Shown piece after piece: positions 8,472 through 20,333 of a stretch of DNA of 64,000 bases (position 1 is the first letter of the stretch; each line of letters begins with the position of its first letter). Source of the stretch: CAMPJU01 sp036675265 (GTDB lineage: Bacteria; Pseudomonadota; Gammaproteobacteria; Xanthomonadales; Xanthomonadaceae); the NCBI GenBank assembly GCA_036675265.1, contig JAKFFJ010000016.1:1-64000 (forward strand), read 5' to 3'. Both the position numbers and the translations under genes were made by a program. The notes under the pieces were generated by a model. It ran no database searches. It saw nothing but the letters and a program-made list of their open reading frames with translations, and had not been told where the DNA came from.

Positions 8472-9344
8472 ATGAGCGTCTTGATCAACAAGCACACCAA
8501 GGTCATCGTCCAGGGCTTCACCGGCACCCAGGGCACGTTCCACGCCGAGCAGATGCTCGAGTACGGCACCAAGGTCGTCGGTGGCGTCACCCCGGGCAAG
8601 GGCGGCAGCGAGCACCTCGGCCTGCCGGTGTTCAACACCGTGGCGGACGCGGTCGAGGAAACCGGCGCCGACGCCTCGGTCATCTACGTGCCGCCGCCGT
8701 TCGCGGCCGACGCGATCCTGGAGGCGGCCGACGCCGGCATCCGCGTCATCGTGTGCATCACCGAGGGCATCCCGGTGCTGGACATGCTGCGCGTCAAGAA
8801 CACGATTGCCGGCATGGACGTCGTCCTCGTCGGCCCGAACTGCCCCGGCGTGATCACCCCGGGCGAATGCAAGATCGGCATCATGCCGGGCCACATCCAC
8901 AAGCCGGGCAGCATCGGCATCGTGTCGCGCTCGGGCACGCTGACCTACGAGGCGGTCAAGCAGACCACCGACGTGGGCCTGGGCCAGTCCACCTGCATCG
9001 GCATCGGCGGCGATCCGATCAACGGGACGAGCTTCATCGACGCGCTGCGCTGGTTCCAGGACGACCCGCAGACCAAAGGCATCATCATGGTCGGCGAGAT
9101 CGGCGGCAGCGCCGAGGAAGAGGCCGCCGAGTTCGTCGCCGAGCACGTGACCAAGCCGGTGGTCGGCTTCATCGCCGGTGCCAGCGCCCCGAAGGGCAAG
9201 CGCATGGGCCACGCCGGCGCGATCGCCTCGGGCGGCTCCGGTACCGCCGAGGGCAAGTTCGCCGCGATGGAGAAGGCGGGCATCACCACCGTCAAGTCGC
9301 CGGGCGACCTTGGCGCCGCCATCGCGAAGCGGCTGGCAGGGTAG
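8472..9344 (+). CDS. sucD: Succinyl-CoA synthetase alpha subunit
   Basis: The 290-residue protein begins MSVLINKHTKVIVQGFTG, with the CoA-binding Rossmann domain first. VGPNCPGVITPGECKIGIMP follows. The phospho-histidine segment near the end reads KRMGHAGAIASGGSGTA, where the catalytic His is transiently phosphorylated. It forms the heterotetramer with SucC. The ATG at 8472 has AAGGAACGAATCGAA upstream, giving a Shine-Dalgarno at a workable distance. Confidence 0.97.
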   Translation: MSVLINKHTKVIVQGFTGTQGTFHAEQMLEYGTKVVGGVTPGKGGSEHLGLPVFNTVADAVEETGADASVIYVPPPFAADAILEAADAGIRVIVCITEGIPVLDMLRVKNTIAGMDVVLVGPNCPGVITPGECKIGIMPGHIHKPGSIGIVSRSGTLTYEAVKQTTDVGLGQSTCIGIGGDPINGTSFIDALRWFQDDPQTKGIIMVGEIGGSAEEEAAEFVAEHVTKPVVGFIAGASAPKGKRMGHAGAIASGGSGTAEGKFAAMEKAGITTVKSPGDLGAAIAKRLAG

Positions 9345-9376
9345 GCCCCCACCAGGCGGACGAGGACGGGCAAGCC

Positions 9377-11005
9377 ATGACGTTGCGCATCGCGCTTGCC
9401 CAGTTCGACTTCCCGGTCGGTGACGTCGCCGGCAACGCCGACCGGATCGTCGAGCTCATCGAGGAAGCGCGCGACGAGTGGGAGGCCGACCTCGTCCTGT
9501 TCCCCGAGCTGGCGCTCAGTGGCTATCCGCCCGAGGACCTGCTCCTGCGGCCGGGGTTCCTCGGCGATTGCCACCGGGAGATGGCGCGGCTGGCGGCCGC
9601 CGCGACCGGCATCACCGCGATCGTGGGTTGGCCCGAGTCGGTCGGGCCCATCGTCTACAACGCCGCCAGCATCCTGCGCGAAGGCCGCATCGAGCAGACC
9701 TACCGCAAGCGCGAGCTGCCCAACTACGCGGTCTTCGACGAGCGGCGCTACTTCGTGGTCGACCCGGACGGTGGCGACTGCGTGTTCGAACTCGACGGCC
9801 TGGCCCTCGGCCTGCTGATCTGCGAGGACATGTGGTTCGCCGAGCCGCTGCATTCGACCATCGAGGCCGGCGCGCAACTGGTCCTGTCGATCAATGCCTC
9901 GCCGTTCGAGCGCGACAAGCACGCGCGCCGCGATGCGCTGCTGGAGGACGCGACCCGTCGCTTCGGCGTGCCGATCGCCTACGTGAACTGCGTCGGCGGA
10001 CAGGACGCGGTGGTGTTCGACGGCGGCTCCCTGGTCGCCGAGGGCGACGGGACCGTGCGCCCGGCCGCGGCCGCCTTCACCGAGCAGATGCTGGTGGTCG
10101 ACTTCGACCCGGACACGCGTGGCTTCCGGTCAGTGCAGTGGATGGAGGACGGGGACGAGAGCCGCGACGCGCTGGCGTGGCGCGCCGTGGTACGCGGCAC
10201 CCGCGACTACTGCCGCAAGAACGGCTTCAAGCGCGTGTGGCTGGGCCTGTCCGGCGGACTGGATTCGGCGGTCGTGCTCGCGATCGCGGTCGACGCGCTC
10301 GGCGCGGAGAACGTCACCGCCGTCCGCATGCCGTCGCGCTACACGGCAGGCCTGTCGAACGACCTGGCCGCCGCACAGTGCGCCGAGCAGGGCGTGGAGC
10401 TGCTGACGCTGCCGATCGAGCAGCCATTCGAGGGATACCTCGCGGCGCTGGCGGACGTGTTCGCGGGGCACCCTGTCGACACGACCGAGGAGAACCTGCA
10501 GGCGCGCACCCGCGGCGCACTGCTGATGGCCTTGAGCAACAAGTTCGGCGGGATGCTGCTGACGACCGGCAACAAGAGCGAGTACGCGGTCGGCTACGCC
10601 ACCATCTACGGGGACATGTGCGGCGGCTATGCCCCGCTGAAGGACCTGTACAAGACCGAGGTGTACGAACTGGCGCGCTGGCGCAACACGGTCGGCGATC
10701 CCGTGATCCCGGTGGGCGTCATCGAGCGCCCGCCCTCGGCCGAGTTGCGGCCGGACCAGAAGGACCAGGACTCACTGCCGCCGTACGACGTGCTGGACGC
10801 GATCCTGGCGCGCTACATCGACCAGGAGCAGTCCGGCGACGAGATCGCCGCGGCGGGGTTCGACGAGGCAACCGTCGCGCGCATCCTGCAGCTGGTGCGC
10901 ACCAGCGAGTGGAAGCGGCACCAGGCCGCGCCGGGGCCGAAGGTGTCGCGGCGCGCCTTCGGGCGCGAACGGCGCTACCCGATCACCAACGCATACAGGG
11001 GATAG
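9377..11005 (+). CDS. nadE: Glutamine-dependent NAD+ synthetase
   Basis: This 542-residue fusion has an N-terminal nitrilase-type glutaminase and a C-terminal synthetase. The amidase triad is visible as Glu in FPELALSGYPPEDL, Lys in YRKRELPNY and Cys in LICEDMWF. The synthetase has the ATP pyrophosphatase loop SGGLDSA near residue 287 and TTGNKSE. It makes NAD from deamido-NAD, ATP and glutamine, the last step of NAD synthesis. It starts 32 bases after sucD and may be read from the same promoter. Its 3' end touches a REP-like repeat that separates it from convergent bamD. Confidence 0.96.
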   Translation: MTLRIALAQFDFPVGDVAGNADRIVELIEEARDEWEADLVLFPELALSGYPPEDLLLRPGFLGDCHREMARLAAAATGITAIVGWPESVGPIVYNAASILREGRIEQTYRKRELPNYAVFDERRYFVVDPDGGDCVFELDGLALGLLICEDMWFAEPLHSTIEAGAQLVLSINASPFERDKHARRDALLEDATRRFGVPIAYVNCVGGQDAVVFDGGSLVAEGDGTVRPAAAAFTEQMLVVDFDPDTRGFRSVQWMEDGDESRDALAWRAVVRGTRDYCRKNGFKRVWLGLSGGLDSAVVLAIAVDALGAENVTAVRMPSRYTAGLSNDLAAAQCAEQGVELLTLPIEQPFEGYLAALADVFAGHPVDTTEENLQARTRGALLMALSNKFGGMLLTTGNKSEYAVGYATIYGDMCGGYAPLKDLYKTEVYELARWRNTVGDPVIPVGVIERPPSAELRPDQKDQDSLPPYDVLDAILARYIDQEQSGDEIAAAGFDEATVARILQLVRTSEWKRHQAAPGPKVSRRAFGRERRYPITNAYRG

Positions 11006-11037
11006 GCGAAAAGCTTCGCCGCCGTGGCGGCTCCCGC
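11005..11037 (-). repeat. REP-like palindromic repeat, partial copy
   Basis: The minus strand carries GCGGGAGCCGCC...GGCGGCGAAGC, the left two thirds of the 50-nt unit found intact at 23164 and 24713. It lies between convergent nadE and bamD, where it could form hairpins and end transcripts from both sides. Confidence 0.7.
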
Positions 11038-11046
11038 AGATCGGCG

Positions 11047-11904
11047 TCAATCGTCCAGCGGGGAGACTTCGCCCGCGAACGGATTCAGCCTGCGGATGGC
11101 CCAGGGGTAGTCGGGCCAGTTCTCGCCGCGCAGCCACGGGTGCTGCGGGGCGTTGAGTTCCAGCACCCGGCGCGCGTCGGCGGCCAGCGTCTCGTTGCCG
11201 AGCCGGGTGTGCGCCTCGGCGATCACCGCCACGGCGTCGTGCTGGTACATGCTCTGCGGGTAGGTCTCGAGCAGGTACTCGGCGCGGTTGGCGGCGGCCA
11301 CCCAGGCACCGCGGCGCAGGTAGTACAGCGCGGTCTCCACCTCGTGCCGGGCGAACAGGTTGGTCAATGCCACCATCCGCTCGCGCGCGTCGGCGGCGTA
11401 GCGGCTGTTGGGATAGCGCTCCACCACGACGCCCAGGTCGCTGAACGCCTGGTGCGGCGCGGCGAGGTCGCGACGGCTGGCGTCCAGGCGCCAGACACGC
11501 TGCAGGAACACGGTGTCGCGGCCGGAATTGACCAGGCCGCGCAGGTAGTAGATGTACGGCACGTTGCGATGCGTCGGGTAGGTCCGCAGGAAACGGTCGA
11601 TCGAGGAGATCGCCTCTTCGTGCTTGCCGGCCTTGTACTGCGCGTACGCGGTCTCCATCAGCGCCTGCTCGGTGTACGGCCCGTACGGGTACTGGGCCAT
11701 CAGTCGCTCGAAGTGCTGCTCGGCGCGCGCCCAGTTGCCGCCGCGCATCGATGCATGGCCCCGCGCATAGAGCGTCTCGACCGGCACGTTCTCCAGCGAT
11801 TCCTCCTCGCCACCGAACAGGTTCTTGACGCTGGCGCAGCCCGGGACGAGGGCGATCACCAGCAACAGGCCGGACAGGCGCAGGAGGGCAGGACGGAAGG
11901 TCAT
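11047..11904 (-). CDS. bamD: Outer membrane assembly lipoprotein BamD
   Basis: The 285-residue lipoprotein has a type II signal peptide ending in LVPGC (lipidated Cys 23), then tetratricopeptide repeats such as ARGHASMRGGNWARAEQHFE and TEQALMETAYAQYKAGKHEE. It is the essential partner of BamA in inserting beta-barrel proteins into the outer membrane. I take ATG 11904; an upstream extension to 11994 would place 30 residues before the signal peptide. It is divergent from rluD, the usual arrangement in many gammaproteobacteria. Confidence 0.95.
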   Translation of the reverse strand: MTFRPALLRLSGLLLVIALVPGCASVKNLFGGEEESLENVPVETLYARGHASMRGGNWARAEQHFERLMAQYPYGPYTEQALMETAYAQYKAGKHEEAISSIDRFLRTYPTHRNVPYIYYLRGLVNSGRDTVFLQRVWRLDASRRDLAAPHQAFSDLGVVVERYPNSRYAADARERMVALTNLFARHEVETALYYLRRGAWVAAANRAEYLLETYPQSMYQHDAVAVIAEAHTRLGNETLAADARRVLELNAPQHPWLRGENWPDYPWAIRRLNPFAGEVSPLDD

Positions 11905-11940
11905 GGGCACGGGACGTGGGGCGCCGGGGGCAAGAGCCGG

Positions 11941-11946
11941 GATAAT
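11941..11946 (+). promoter_or_regulatory. -10 box of rluD, leaderless layout
   Basis: GATAAT is followed by only six bases (AGCAGC) before the ATG at 11953. A start seven bases beyond the box would put transcription at the ATG itself. The same spacing occurs at ruvB. Confidence 0.45.
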
Positions 11947-11952
11947 AGCAGC

Positions 11953-12957
11953 ATGCCTATCCCCGACCCGCCGCAGAAAGACGCCATGCCCCATGGTGCG
12001 GAAGCCCGCCGCGCAAGGGTTCCGGAAGGTGCCGCGGGGCGCCGGTTCGATGCCGTCCTGGCGGAACTGTTTCCCGAATATTCACGTTCGCGGCTCGCGG
12101 CATGGATCAAGTCGGGCAATGCGTTGCTGGACGGTGGGCAGGCACGGCCGCGCGACCCGGTCCGCGGTGGCGAGGTGGTCGACCTGGCCGTGGTGGTCCA
12201 GACCCAGGTCCACGCCGAGGCCGAGGACATCCCGCTGCGGATCCTCCACGAGGATGCCGACGTGCTCGTGCTCGACAAGCCGGCGGGGCTGGTGGTCCAT
12301 CCGGGCGCCGGCAATCCCGCGGGCACCCTGGTCAATGCCCTGCTGCACCACGATGCGTCGCTGGCCTCGTTGCCCCGCGCGGGCATCGTGCACCGCCTCG
12401 ACAAGGACACGTCCGGCGTGATGATGGTCGCGCGGACGCTGACCGCGCACACCGCGCTGGTGGCGCAGCTGTCGGCGCGCCAGGTGCACCGGCAATACCT
12501 CGCGGTCGTGGTCGGTGCGCTGGTGTCGGGCGGGACCGCCGCGGCGGCCATCGACCGCCACCCGCGCGACAGGATCCGCATGGCGGTGCGCGAGGACGGC
12601 CGGGATGCGATCACCCATTTCCGGCTGCGCGAGCGGTTCCGGGCCCACACGCTGCTCGAATGCCGGCTCGAGACCGGGCGGACCCACCAGATCCGCGTCC
12701 ACATGGCGCACCTGAAGCATCCGATCGTGGGGGATCCGCTCTATGGCGGTGCGTTGCGCCTGCCCAAGGGGGCGGCCCCCGGCCTGGTCGATGCGCTGCG
12801 CGGCTTCCGGCGCCAGGCGCTCCATGCCGAATCGCTGGCGTTCGTGCACCCCGCCACCGGCGAACCGCTGCAATGCGAGGCGCCGGTGCCCGACGACATG
12901 CAGGCGTTGTTGCGTGCCTTGCGGGACGACGCACGCGCGAACGCGGAGCGTCGGTGA
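11953..12957 (+). CDS. rluD: 23S rRNA pseudouridine synthase RluD
   Basis: The 334-residue enzyme has an N-terminal S4-like RNA-binding domain (FDAVLAELFPEYSRSRLAAW) and the RluA-family catalytic domain. The HRLDKDTSG loop carries the catalytic aspartate, and GRTHQIRVHM is the conserved family segment. RluD makes pseudouridines in helix 69 of 23S rRNA. An ATG at 11986 is an alternative start. Its stop overlaps the GTG start of the next gene. Divergent position from bamD supports RluD over RluC. Confidence 0.93.
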   Translation: MPIPDPPQKDAMPHGAEARRARVPEGAAGRRFDAVLAELFPEYSRSRLAAWIKSGNALLDGGQARPRDPVRGGEVVDLAVVVQTQVHAEAEDIPLRILHEDADVLVLDKPAGLVVHPGAGNPAGTLVNALLHHDASLASLPRAGIVHRLDKDTSGVMMVARTLTAHTALVAQLSARQVHRQYLAVVVGALVSGGTAAAAIDRHPRDRIRMAVREDGRDAITHFRLRERFRAHTLLECRLETGRTHQIRVHMAHLKHPIVGDPLYGGALRLPKGAAPGLVDALRGFRRQALHAESLAFVHPATGEPLQCEAPVPDDMQALLRALRDDARANAERR

Positions 12958-13721
12958 GCACCGCGGCGCTGCTGGCGGACTGGCCGGCGCCCCCCGGCGT
13001 GGTGGCATTCACCACGCTGCGGCAGGGGGCAGGCGTGTCACGGCCTCCCTTCGACGCCTTCAACCTGGGCGCGCGCTGTGGCGACGACGCGGATGCCGTT
13101 GCCGCGAACCGGCGCGAACTCGTCGAGCGGTTCGGCCTGCCGGGGACGCCGGTGTGGTTGAAGCAGGTGCACGGGACCACGGTGGTGCGCGTGCCAGCGG
13201 GAGCCCCGGGGGAACCCGAGGCCGACGCGGCGGTGACGGACGCGGAAGGCGTCGTGCTCGCGATCCTCACGGCCGATTGCCTGCCGGTGGTGTTCGCGGC
13301 CGACGACGGCAGCGAAATCGCGGCGGCGCACGCGGGTTGGCGCGGGCTGGCCGCGGGCGTACTGGAGGCGACCGTCGCGGCGATGCGCGCGCCGCCGGTG
13401 CGGTTGCTGGCGTGGCTGGGGCCCGCGGCGGGGCCGGCCGATTACGAAGTCGGCGCCGAAGTGAGGGACGCATTCGTTGATGGCGACGCGTCCGCGGCCA
13501 ATGCGTTCGTGTCGACGCGCGAAGGGCACTGGCGCGTCGACCTCTACGCACTCGCCCGGTTGCGCTTGCGGCATGCGGGATTGCCTGCCGACGCGATCCA
13601 CGGCGGGGGCCTGTCGACCATCGCGGCGCCGGGACGGTTCTTCTCGCACCGCCGCGACCAGCGCACCGGCCGCATGGCGACGCTCGCCTGGCGTCAGGCC
13701 CGCGCCAGCGCCTCGAGGTAG
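12954..13721 (+). CDS. pgeF: YfiH/PgeF multicopper-like purine nucleoside phosphorylase
   Basis: The 255-residue protein belongs to the YfiH/DUF152 family, once called polyphenol oxidase. Family members act on purine nucleosides and help peptidoglycan fidelity. The metal/catalytic residues are visible: His in WLKQVHGTT, Cys in TADCLPV, His in AAHAGWRGL. The C-terminal signature is FFSHRRDQRTGRMAT. Translation starts at a GTG overlapping the rluD stop (GTGA), so the two are coupled. The last 28 bases overlap the end of convergent otsA. Confidence 0.9.
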   Translation: MSTAALLADWPAPPGVVAFTTLRQGAGVSRPPFDAFNLGARCGDDADAVAANRRELVERFGLPGTPVWLKQVHGTTVVRVPAGAPGEPEADAAVTDAEGVVLAILTADCLPVVFAADDGSEIAAAHAGWRGLAAGVLEATVAAMRAPPVRLLAWLGPAAGPADYEVGAEVRDAFVDGDASAANAFVSTREGHWRVDLYALARLRLRHAGLPADAIHGGGLSTIAAPGRFFSHRRDQRTGRMATLAWRQARASASR

Positions 13722-15061
13722 CCGCGCCGCCACGCGGTGATGTCGTGGCGCTCGAGCGTGTCCATCATCGCGCGCCAGCGCTCCCTTCGTTCGGCAAGGG
13801 GCATCACGTGCGCGACGGCGATCGCGTCGGCCACGCCGTCCACGTCGTACGGGTTCACCGCCAGCGCTTCCTGCAGTTCGCCGGCCGCGCCCGCGAAGCG
13901 CGACAACACGAGGACGCCCGGGTCCTCCGCGTCCTGGGCGGCGACGAATTCCTTGGCCACCAGGTTCATCCCGTCGCGCAACGGGGTCACCAGCCCGATC
14001 TCGGCCGACCGGTAGAAGCCGGTCAGGATGTCGTGCGCGAAGTTGCGGTTGACGTAGCGCACCGGGGTCCAGTCGGGCGACGCATGGCGACCGTTGATGT
14101 GCCCGGCCAAGCCCTCGAGCTCGCGGCGCAGGGCTTGGTACTCGGGCACGTCGCTGCGCGAGGCTGGCGCGATCTGCAGGAACGTGATCTCGCCGTGGCG
14201 GTCCGGATGGCGTTCGAGCAGCCGCTCGAAGGCCCGGAACCGGTCGGGCAGCCCCTTCGAATAGTCCAGCCGGTCGACGCCGATCGCCATCGCGCGGTCG
14301 GTCAGGCTGGCCCGCAGGCGCTGCACGGCCGGCTTGAGGATGGCCTCGGCCGACTGCCGCGCGATCAGCCCGGTGTCGATGCTGATGGGGAACGCGCCGC
14401 CCCGGAAGCGCCGGCCCTGGGCGGTCTCCATGCGCCCGGGGGTCAGCACGCGCCCGCCGCCGTACAGGCGCACGTAGTCCTGGAAGCGCTCCAGGTCGCG
14501 CACGGTCTGGAAACCGACCAGGTCGTACGAGGACAGCGCATCGAACAGCTCGCCGTGTTCGGGCAGGGCGCCCAGCAGGTCCGAGGACGGCATCGGTACG
14601 TGCAGGAAGAAGCCGAGCTTGTTGCCGATGCCGCGTGCGCGCAGCTGCTGGCCGAGCGGGATGAGGTGGTAGTCGTGGATCCAGACGATGTCGTCCGCCT
14701 TCAGCAGCGGCGCGAGCTGGTCGGCGAACATCGCGTTGACCCGCCGGTAGCCGGCGTAGGTCTCGCGCGTGTAGTCGACCATGTCCAGGCGGAAATGCAG
14801 CAAGGGCCACAGCGTGCGGTTGGCGAAGCCGTTGTAGTAGGCCGCGTGGTCCTCGCGCGACAGGTCCAGGGTGGCGTACTCGATGTTGCCGTCGCGCAGG
14901 CGATGCAGCTCGCCGGTCGCATGCCGCACCTTCCTGCCACTCCAGCCGAACCACAGGCCGCCCTCTTCGGCCAGGGCCGCGCGCAGCGCCACCGCGAGCC
15001 CGCCGGCGCGGTCCTCGCCGGGCAGCGGCACGCGGTTGGAGACGACGACGAGCCGGCTCAT
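13694..15061 (-). CDS. otsA: Trehalose-6-phosphate synthase
   Basis: The 455-residue GT20 enzyme begins MSRLVVVSNRVPLP. It has the sugar-phosphate site YYNGFANRTLWPLLH, WIHDYHLIPL, GVDRLDYSKGLPDR and the UDP-glucose loop PLRDGMNLVAKEFVA. It joins UDP-glucose and glucose-6-phosphate to form trehalose-6-phosphate, an osmoprotection pathway. Its ATG overlaps the upstream GH15 gene stop by four bases. It is the last gene of the otsB-GH15-otsA operon, and its 3' end overlaps pgeF by 28 bases. Confidence 0.96.
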   Translation of the reverse strand: MSRLVVVSNRVPLPGEDRAGGLAVALRAALAEEGGLWFGWSGRKVRHATGELHRLRDGNIEYATLDLSREDHAAYYNGFANRTLWPLLHFRLDMVDYTRETYAGYRRVNAMFADQLAPLLKADDIVWIHDYHLIPLGQQLRARGIGNKLGFFLHVPMPSSDLLGALPEHGELFDALSSYDLVGFQTVRDLERFQDYVRLYGGGRVLTPGRMETAQGRRFRGGAFPISIDTGLIARQSAEAILKPAVQRLRASLTDRAMAIGVDRLDYSKGLPDRFRAFERLLERHPDRHGEITFLQIAPASRSDVPEYQALRRELEGLAGHINGRHASPDWTPVRYVNRNFAHDILTGFYRSAEIGLVTPLRDGMNLVAKEFVAAQDAEDPGVLVLSRFAGAAGELQEALAVNPYDVDGVADAIAVAHVMPLAERRERWRAMMDTLERHDITAWRRGYLEALARA

Positions 15062-16860
15062 GTCGCGTCCTGCCAGGGACGGCTCAACCGCATCGCGGCG
15101 ATGATCAGGCCGACGTGCGAATAGGTCTGCGGGAAGTTGCCCCACGCCTCGCCGGTGTCGAAGGCCAGGTCCTCCGACAACAGCCCGAGGGGATTGCGCT
15201 GCTGCAGCACCCGCTCGAACATCGCCCGCGCCTCGTCGACGCGGCCGATCGCGGCCAGCGCGTCGATGTACCAGAACGTGCAGATCGTGAAGCTCGTTTC
15301 CGGATGCCCGAAGTCGTCGGGTGCGATGTAGCGGAACAGTGCATCGTCGCGGCGCAGCTCGCGGCCGATCGCCTCGACCGTGGCCACGAAGCGCGGATCC
15401 TCCGGCGGCAGGAACCCGACGTCGGCCATCAGCAGCAGCGATGCGTCCAGGCGTTCCCCGTCGAAGGCGTCGGCGAAATGCCCCTGCTCCGCGTTCCAGG
15501 CCCGGTCGAGCACGCGCGCATGGATCGCGTCGGCGCGGCCGCGCCAATGGGCGGCGCGGCCGCCCAGTCCCAGCCGGTCGGCGATCCTCGCCAGGCGGTC
15601 GCAGGCTGCCCAGCACATGACGGCCGAATAGGTGTGGACGTGCGTGCGACCGCGGAACTCCCAGAGGCCGGCGTCGGGCTGGTCGTGCAGCGCGAATGCG
15701 CGCTCGCCCAGCGGCTCCAGGCGACGGAACATGTCCTCGTCGCCGGGGCGCTGCAACCGTCGGTCGTAGAACAGCTGCGACGACGCGAGCACGACGCTGC
15801 CGTACACGTCGTGCTGCTGCTGGACCCACGCCAGGTTCCCGCATCGCACGGGTCCCATCCCGCGGTAGCCCTGCAGGGTGGGGACCTCGCGCTCGTGCAG
15901 TTCCGACTCGAAGCCGATGCCGTACACCGGCTGCAGGACGTCCTCCTCCCCCGTGGCGAGGTTGAAGATGTAGCGCAGGTATTCCTCCATGGTGCGCGTC
16001 GCGCCGAGGCGGTTGAGCGCGCGCACGACGAAGGCCGCGTCGCGCAGCCAGCAGTACCGGTAGTCCCAGTTGCGCGGCGTGCCCGGCGCCTCCGGGATCG
16101 ACGTGGTGAGCGCGGCCACGATCCCGCCGGTGTCCTCGAACTGGCACAGCTTCAGCGTGATCGCGCTGCGGATCACCGCGTCCTGCCACTCCAGCGGGAT
16201 CGACAGGAAGCGCACCCATTCCTGCCAGTACTCGATGGTCTGCTGCTCGGCGTCGCGGACGAACCGCTCCACCGGCTGCACCAGGGTCTCATCGGGGCCG
16301 AGCACGCAATGCAATTCGCGCTCGAGCACGAAGGGCAGCTCGTCGCGCACGAGCCGCAACGGCGCGTTGGTCGTCAACCGCAGCGTCATGGACGGGACCA
16401 GGTACCGCACGTGGTTGCTGCCCCAGGTGCGCTCGGGCCAGCGCCCGCCCCAGTCGGCCAGGGGGCGCAGGCGGATGCGGATGCGCGGACTGCCGGCGAC
16501 CGGCCGCAGCCGCCGCACCACCATCACCGGGCGGTAGAACCGGCCGTGCTGGCGCCACCGCGGCGCGCAGTCGGTGACCTCGACCGCGCCACCGTGGCGG
16601 TCGTGCAGCGTCGTGCGGAGCACCGCGGTGTTCGGGACGTAGTGCTGGTCGGCGTGGCTGAAGTCCTCCAGCTCGACCGCCCAGTCGCCACCGTCCAGCT
16701 GGGGCGACAGCAGCGAGCAGAACGCCGGTTCGCCGTCGAACGCCGGCACGCAGCCCCACACGATGCGCGCCCGGTCGTCCACCAGCACGCCGAAGCTGCC
16801 GTTGCCGATCAGCCCGAGGTCCAGGGTCGCGGTGCGCGTGGCGGCGTCAGGCGTACTCAT
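15058..16860 (-). CDS. Glycoside hydrolase family 15 protein (glucoamylase- or trehalase-like)
   Basis: The 600-residue protein has an N-terminal beta-sandwich opening with LGLIGNGSFGVLVDD and an (alpha/alpha)6 barrel. The catalytic region includes RNWDYRYCWLRDAAFVVRAL, where the substrate-site WDYRYCWLRD is diagnostic of GH15. The general base is probably in GEAWGNFPQTYSH. Members hydrolyse alpha-1,4 glucan ends or trehalose. Its place between otsB and otsA, overlapping each by four bases, suggests it acts on trehalose or a related alpha-glucoside. No signal peptide is visible, so the site is cytoplasmic. Confidence 0.9.
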   Translation of the reverse strand: MSTPDAATRTATLDLGLIGNGSFGVLVDDRARIVWGCVPAFDGEPAFCSLLSPQLDGGDWAVELEDFSHADQHYVPNTAVLRTTLHDRHGGAVEVTDCAPRWRQHGRFYRPVMVVRRLRPVAGSPRIRIRLRPLADWGGRWPERTWGSNHVRYLVPSMTLRLTTNAPLRLVRDELPFVLERELHCVLGPDETLVQPVERFVRDAEQQTIEYWQEWVRFLSIPLEWQDAVIRSAITLKLCQFEDTGGIVAALTTSIPEAPGTPRNWDYRYCWLRDAAFVVRALNRLGATRTMEEYLRYIFNLATGEEDVLQPVYGIGFESELHEREVPTLQGYRGMGPVRCGNLAWVQQQHDVYGSVVLASSQLFYDRRLQRPGDEDMFRRLEPLGERAFALHDQPDAGLWEFRGRTHVHTYSAVMCWAACDRLARIADRLGLGGRAAHWRGRADAIHARVLDRAWNAEQGHFADAFDGERLDASLLLMADVGFLPPEDPRFVATVEAIGRELRRDDALFRYIAPDDFGHPETSFTICTFWYIDALAAIGRVDEARAMFERVLQQRNPLGLLSEDLAFDTGEAWGNFPQTYSHVGLIIAAMRLSRPWQDAT

Positions 16861-17609
16861 GCGCCTTGTCCGTCGGCAAGCCAGGCAAGCACGTCGGCCG
16901 GGTCGCGCAGGCCGAAGCGCGCGGCGCTGCCCTTGCGGCGCCCGACCAGCACGCTCAGGCCGTCGCGCGCGTTGACCACGTCGAAGCCGTGTTCGTCCGT
17001 GAGGTCGTCGCCGGCGAACACGGGGCGCCGCGCGCGGAAAGGCGCTTCCTCGAGGAACGCCGCAATGGCGTCGCCCTTGTCGGCCGATGCAGGCCGCAGT
17101 TCCACGACATGGTCCCCGGGCTGCAGCCGATAGCCCTGCAGCCAGGGCTGCGCCGCCGCCGCGAATGCGCGCAGGTCGTCGGCCGCACCGGGGGCGCCGC
17201 GCCAGTGCAGGGCCAGCGCCGCGCCCTTGTCCTCCACCAGTGCGCCGGGATGGCGGTCGGCGATCCGGCGTGCATCCTCCCGCACCTTCGCCAGCAGGGG
17301 CGCGGGCGGGGGCGCCTCGACCACCCGACCGCTGGCGTCGCGGCGCTCGAGGCCGTGCAAGCCTGCCGACGGCAGTCGCAGCGGGCCGAACAGCGTGTCC
17401 AGGGTGGCGAGCGACCGGCCACTCACGAGCGCCAGCGCGCCGTCCAACCGCGCGGAAAGGGCTTCGAGCGCAGCGCGCAGCGCCGCGGGCACCGCCACGG
17501 CGTCTGGACGGTCGGCGAACTCGAGCAGGCAACCGTCCACGTCGAGGAACAGCGCCCAGTCGTCGGCAGGCAAGGGCGGCCGTGGGCGTTGTGGGTCGTC
17601 CATGGGCAT
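16857..17609 (-). CDS. otsB: Trehalose-6-phosphate phosphatase
   Basis: The 250-residue HAD-superfamily enzyme has motif I as FLDVDGCLLEF (DxDGC), motif II near LVSGRS, a basic residue in SADKGDAI, and motif IV FAGDDLTDEHGF. It dephosphorylates trehalose-6-phosphate. It is the first gene of the coupled otsB-GH15-otsA operon. A CACAAT box ends six bases before the ATG at 17609, hinting at a leaderless start. It is divergent from clpB. Confidence 0.94.
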   Translation of the reverse strand: MPMDDPQRPRPPLPADDWALFLDVDGCLLEFADRPDAVAVPAALRAALEALSARLDGALALVSGRSLATLDTLFGPLRLPSAGLHGLERRDASGRVVEAPPPAPLLAKVREDARRIADRHPGALVEDKGAALALHWRGAPGAADDLRAFAAAAQPWLQGYRLQPGDHVVELRPASADKGDAIAAFLEEAPFRARRPVFAGDDLTDEHGFDVVNARDGLSVLVGRRKGSAARFGLRDPADVLAWLADGQGA

Positions 17610-17678
17610 CGGGACATTGTGTCGGATCGGCCGTAGCGGCCGGGTTCACGCCGGCCGCCCCGCCGTGCGGGGGCGACG

Positions 17679-17706
17679 CTTGCATCGTCGCTTCACGCCC
17701 GCATCT
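17679..17706 (+). promoter_or_regulatory. Sigma-32-like heat-shock promoter of clpB
   Basis: CTTGCAT and CCGCATCT are separated by 13 bases. They resemble the sigma-32 consensus CTTGAAA and CCCCATNT. The pair ends 34 bases before the clpB start, a sensible position. Without start mapping this is a motif match only. Confidence 0.5.
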
Positions 17707-17740
17707 GCAGGGTGGACCCGCACTTCCGGAGGACCCGTCC

Positions 17741-20326
<2,586 letters not shown>

Positions 20327-20333
20327 CCGGGGC

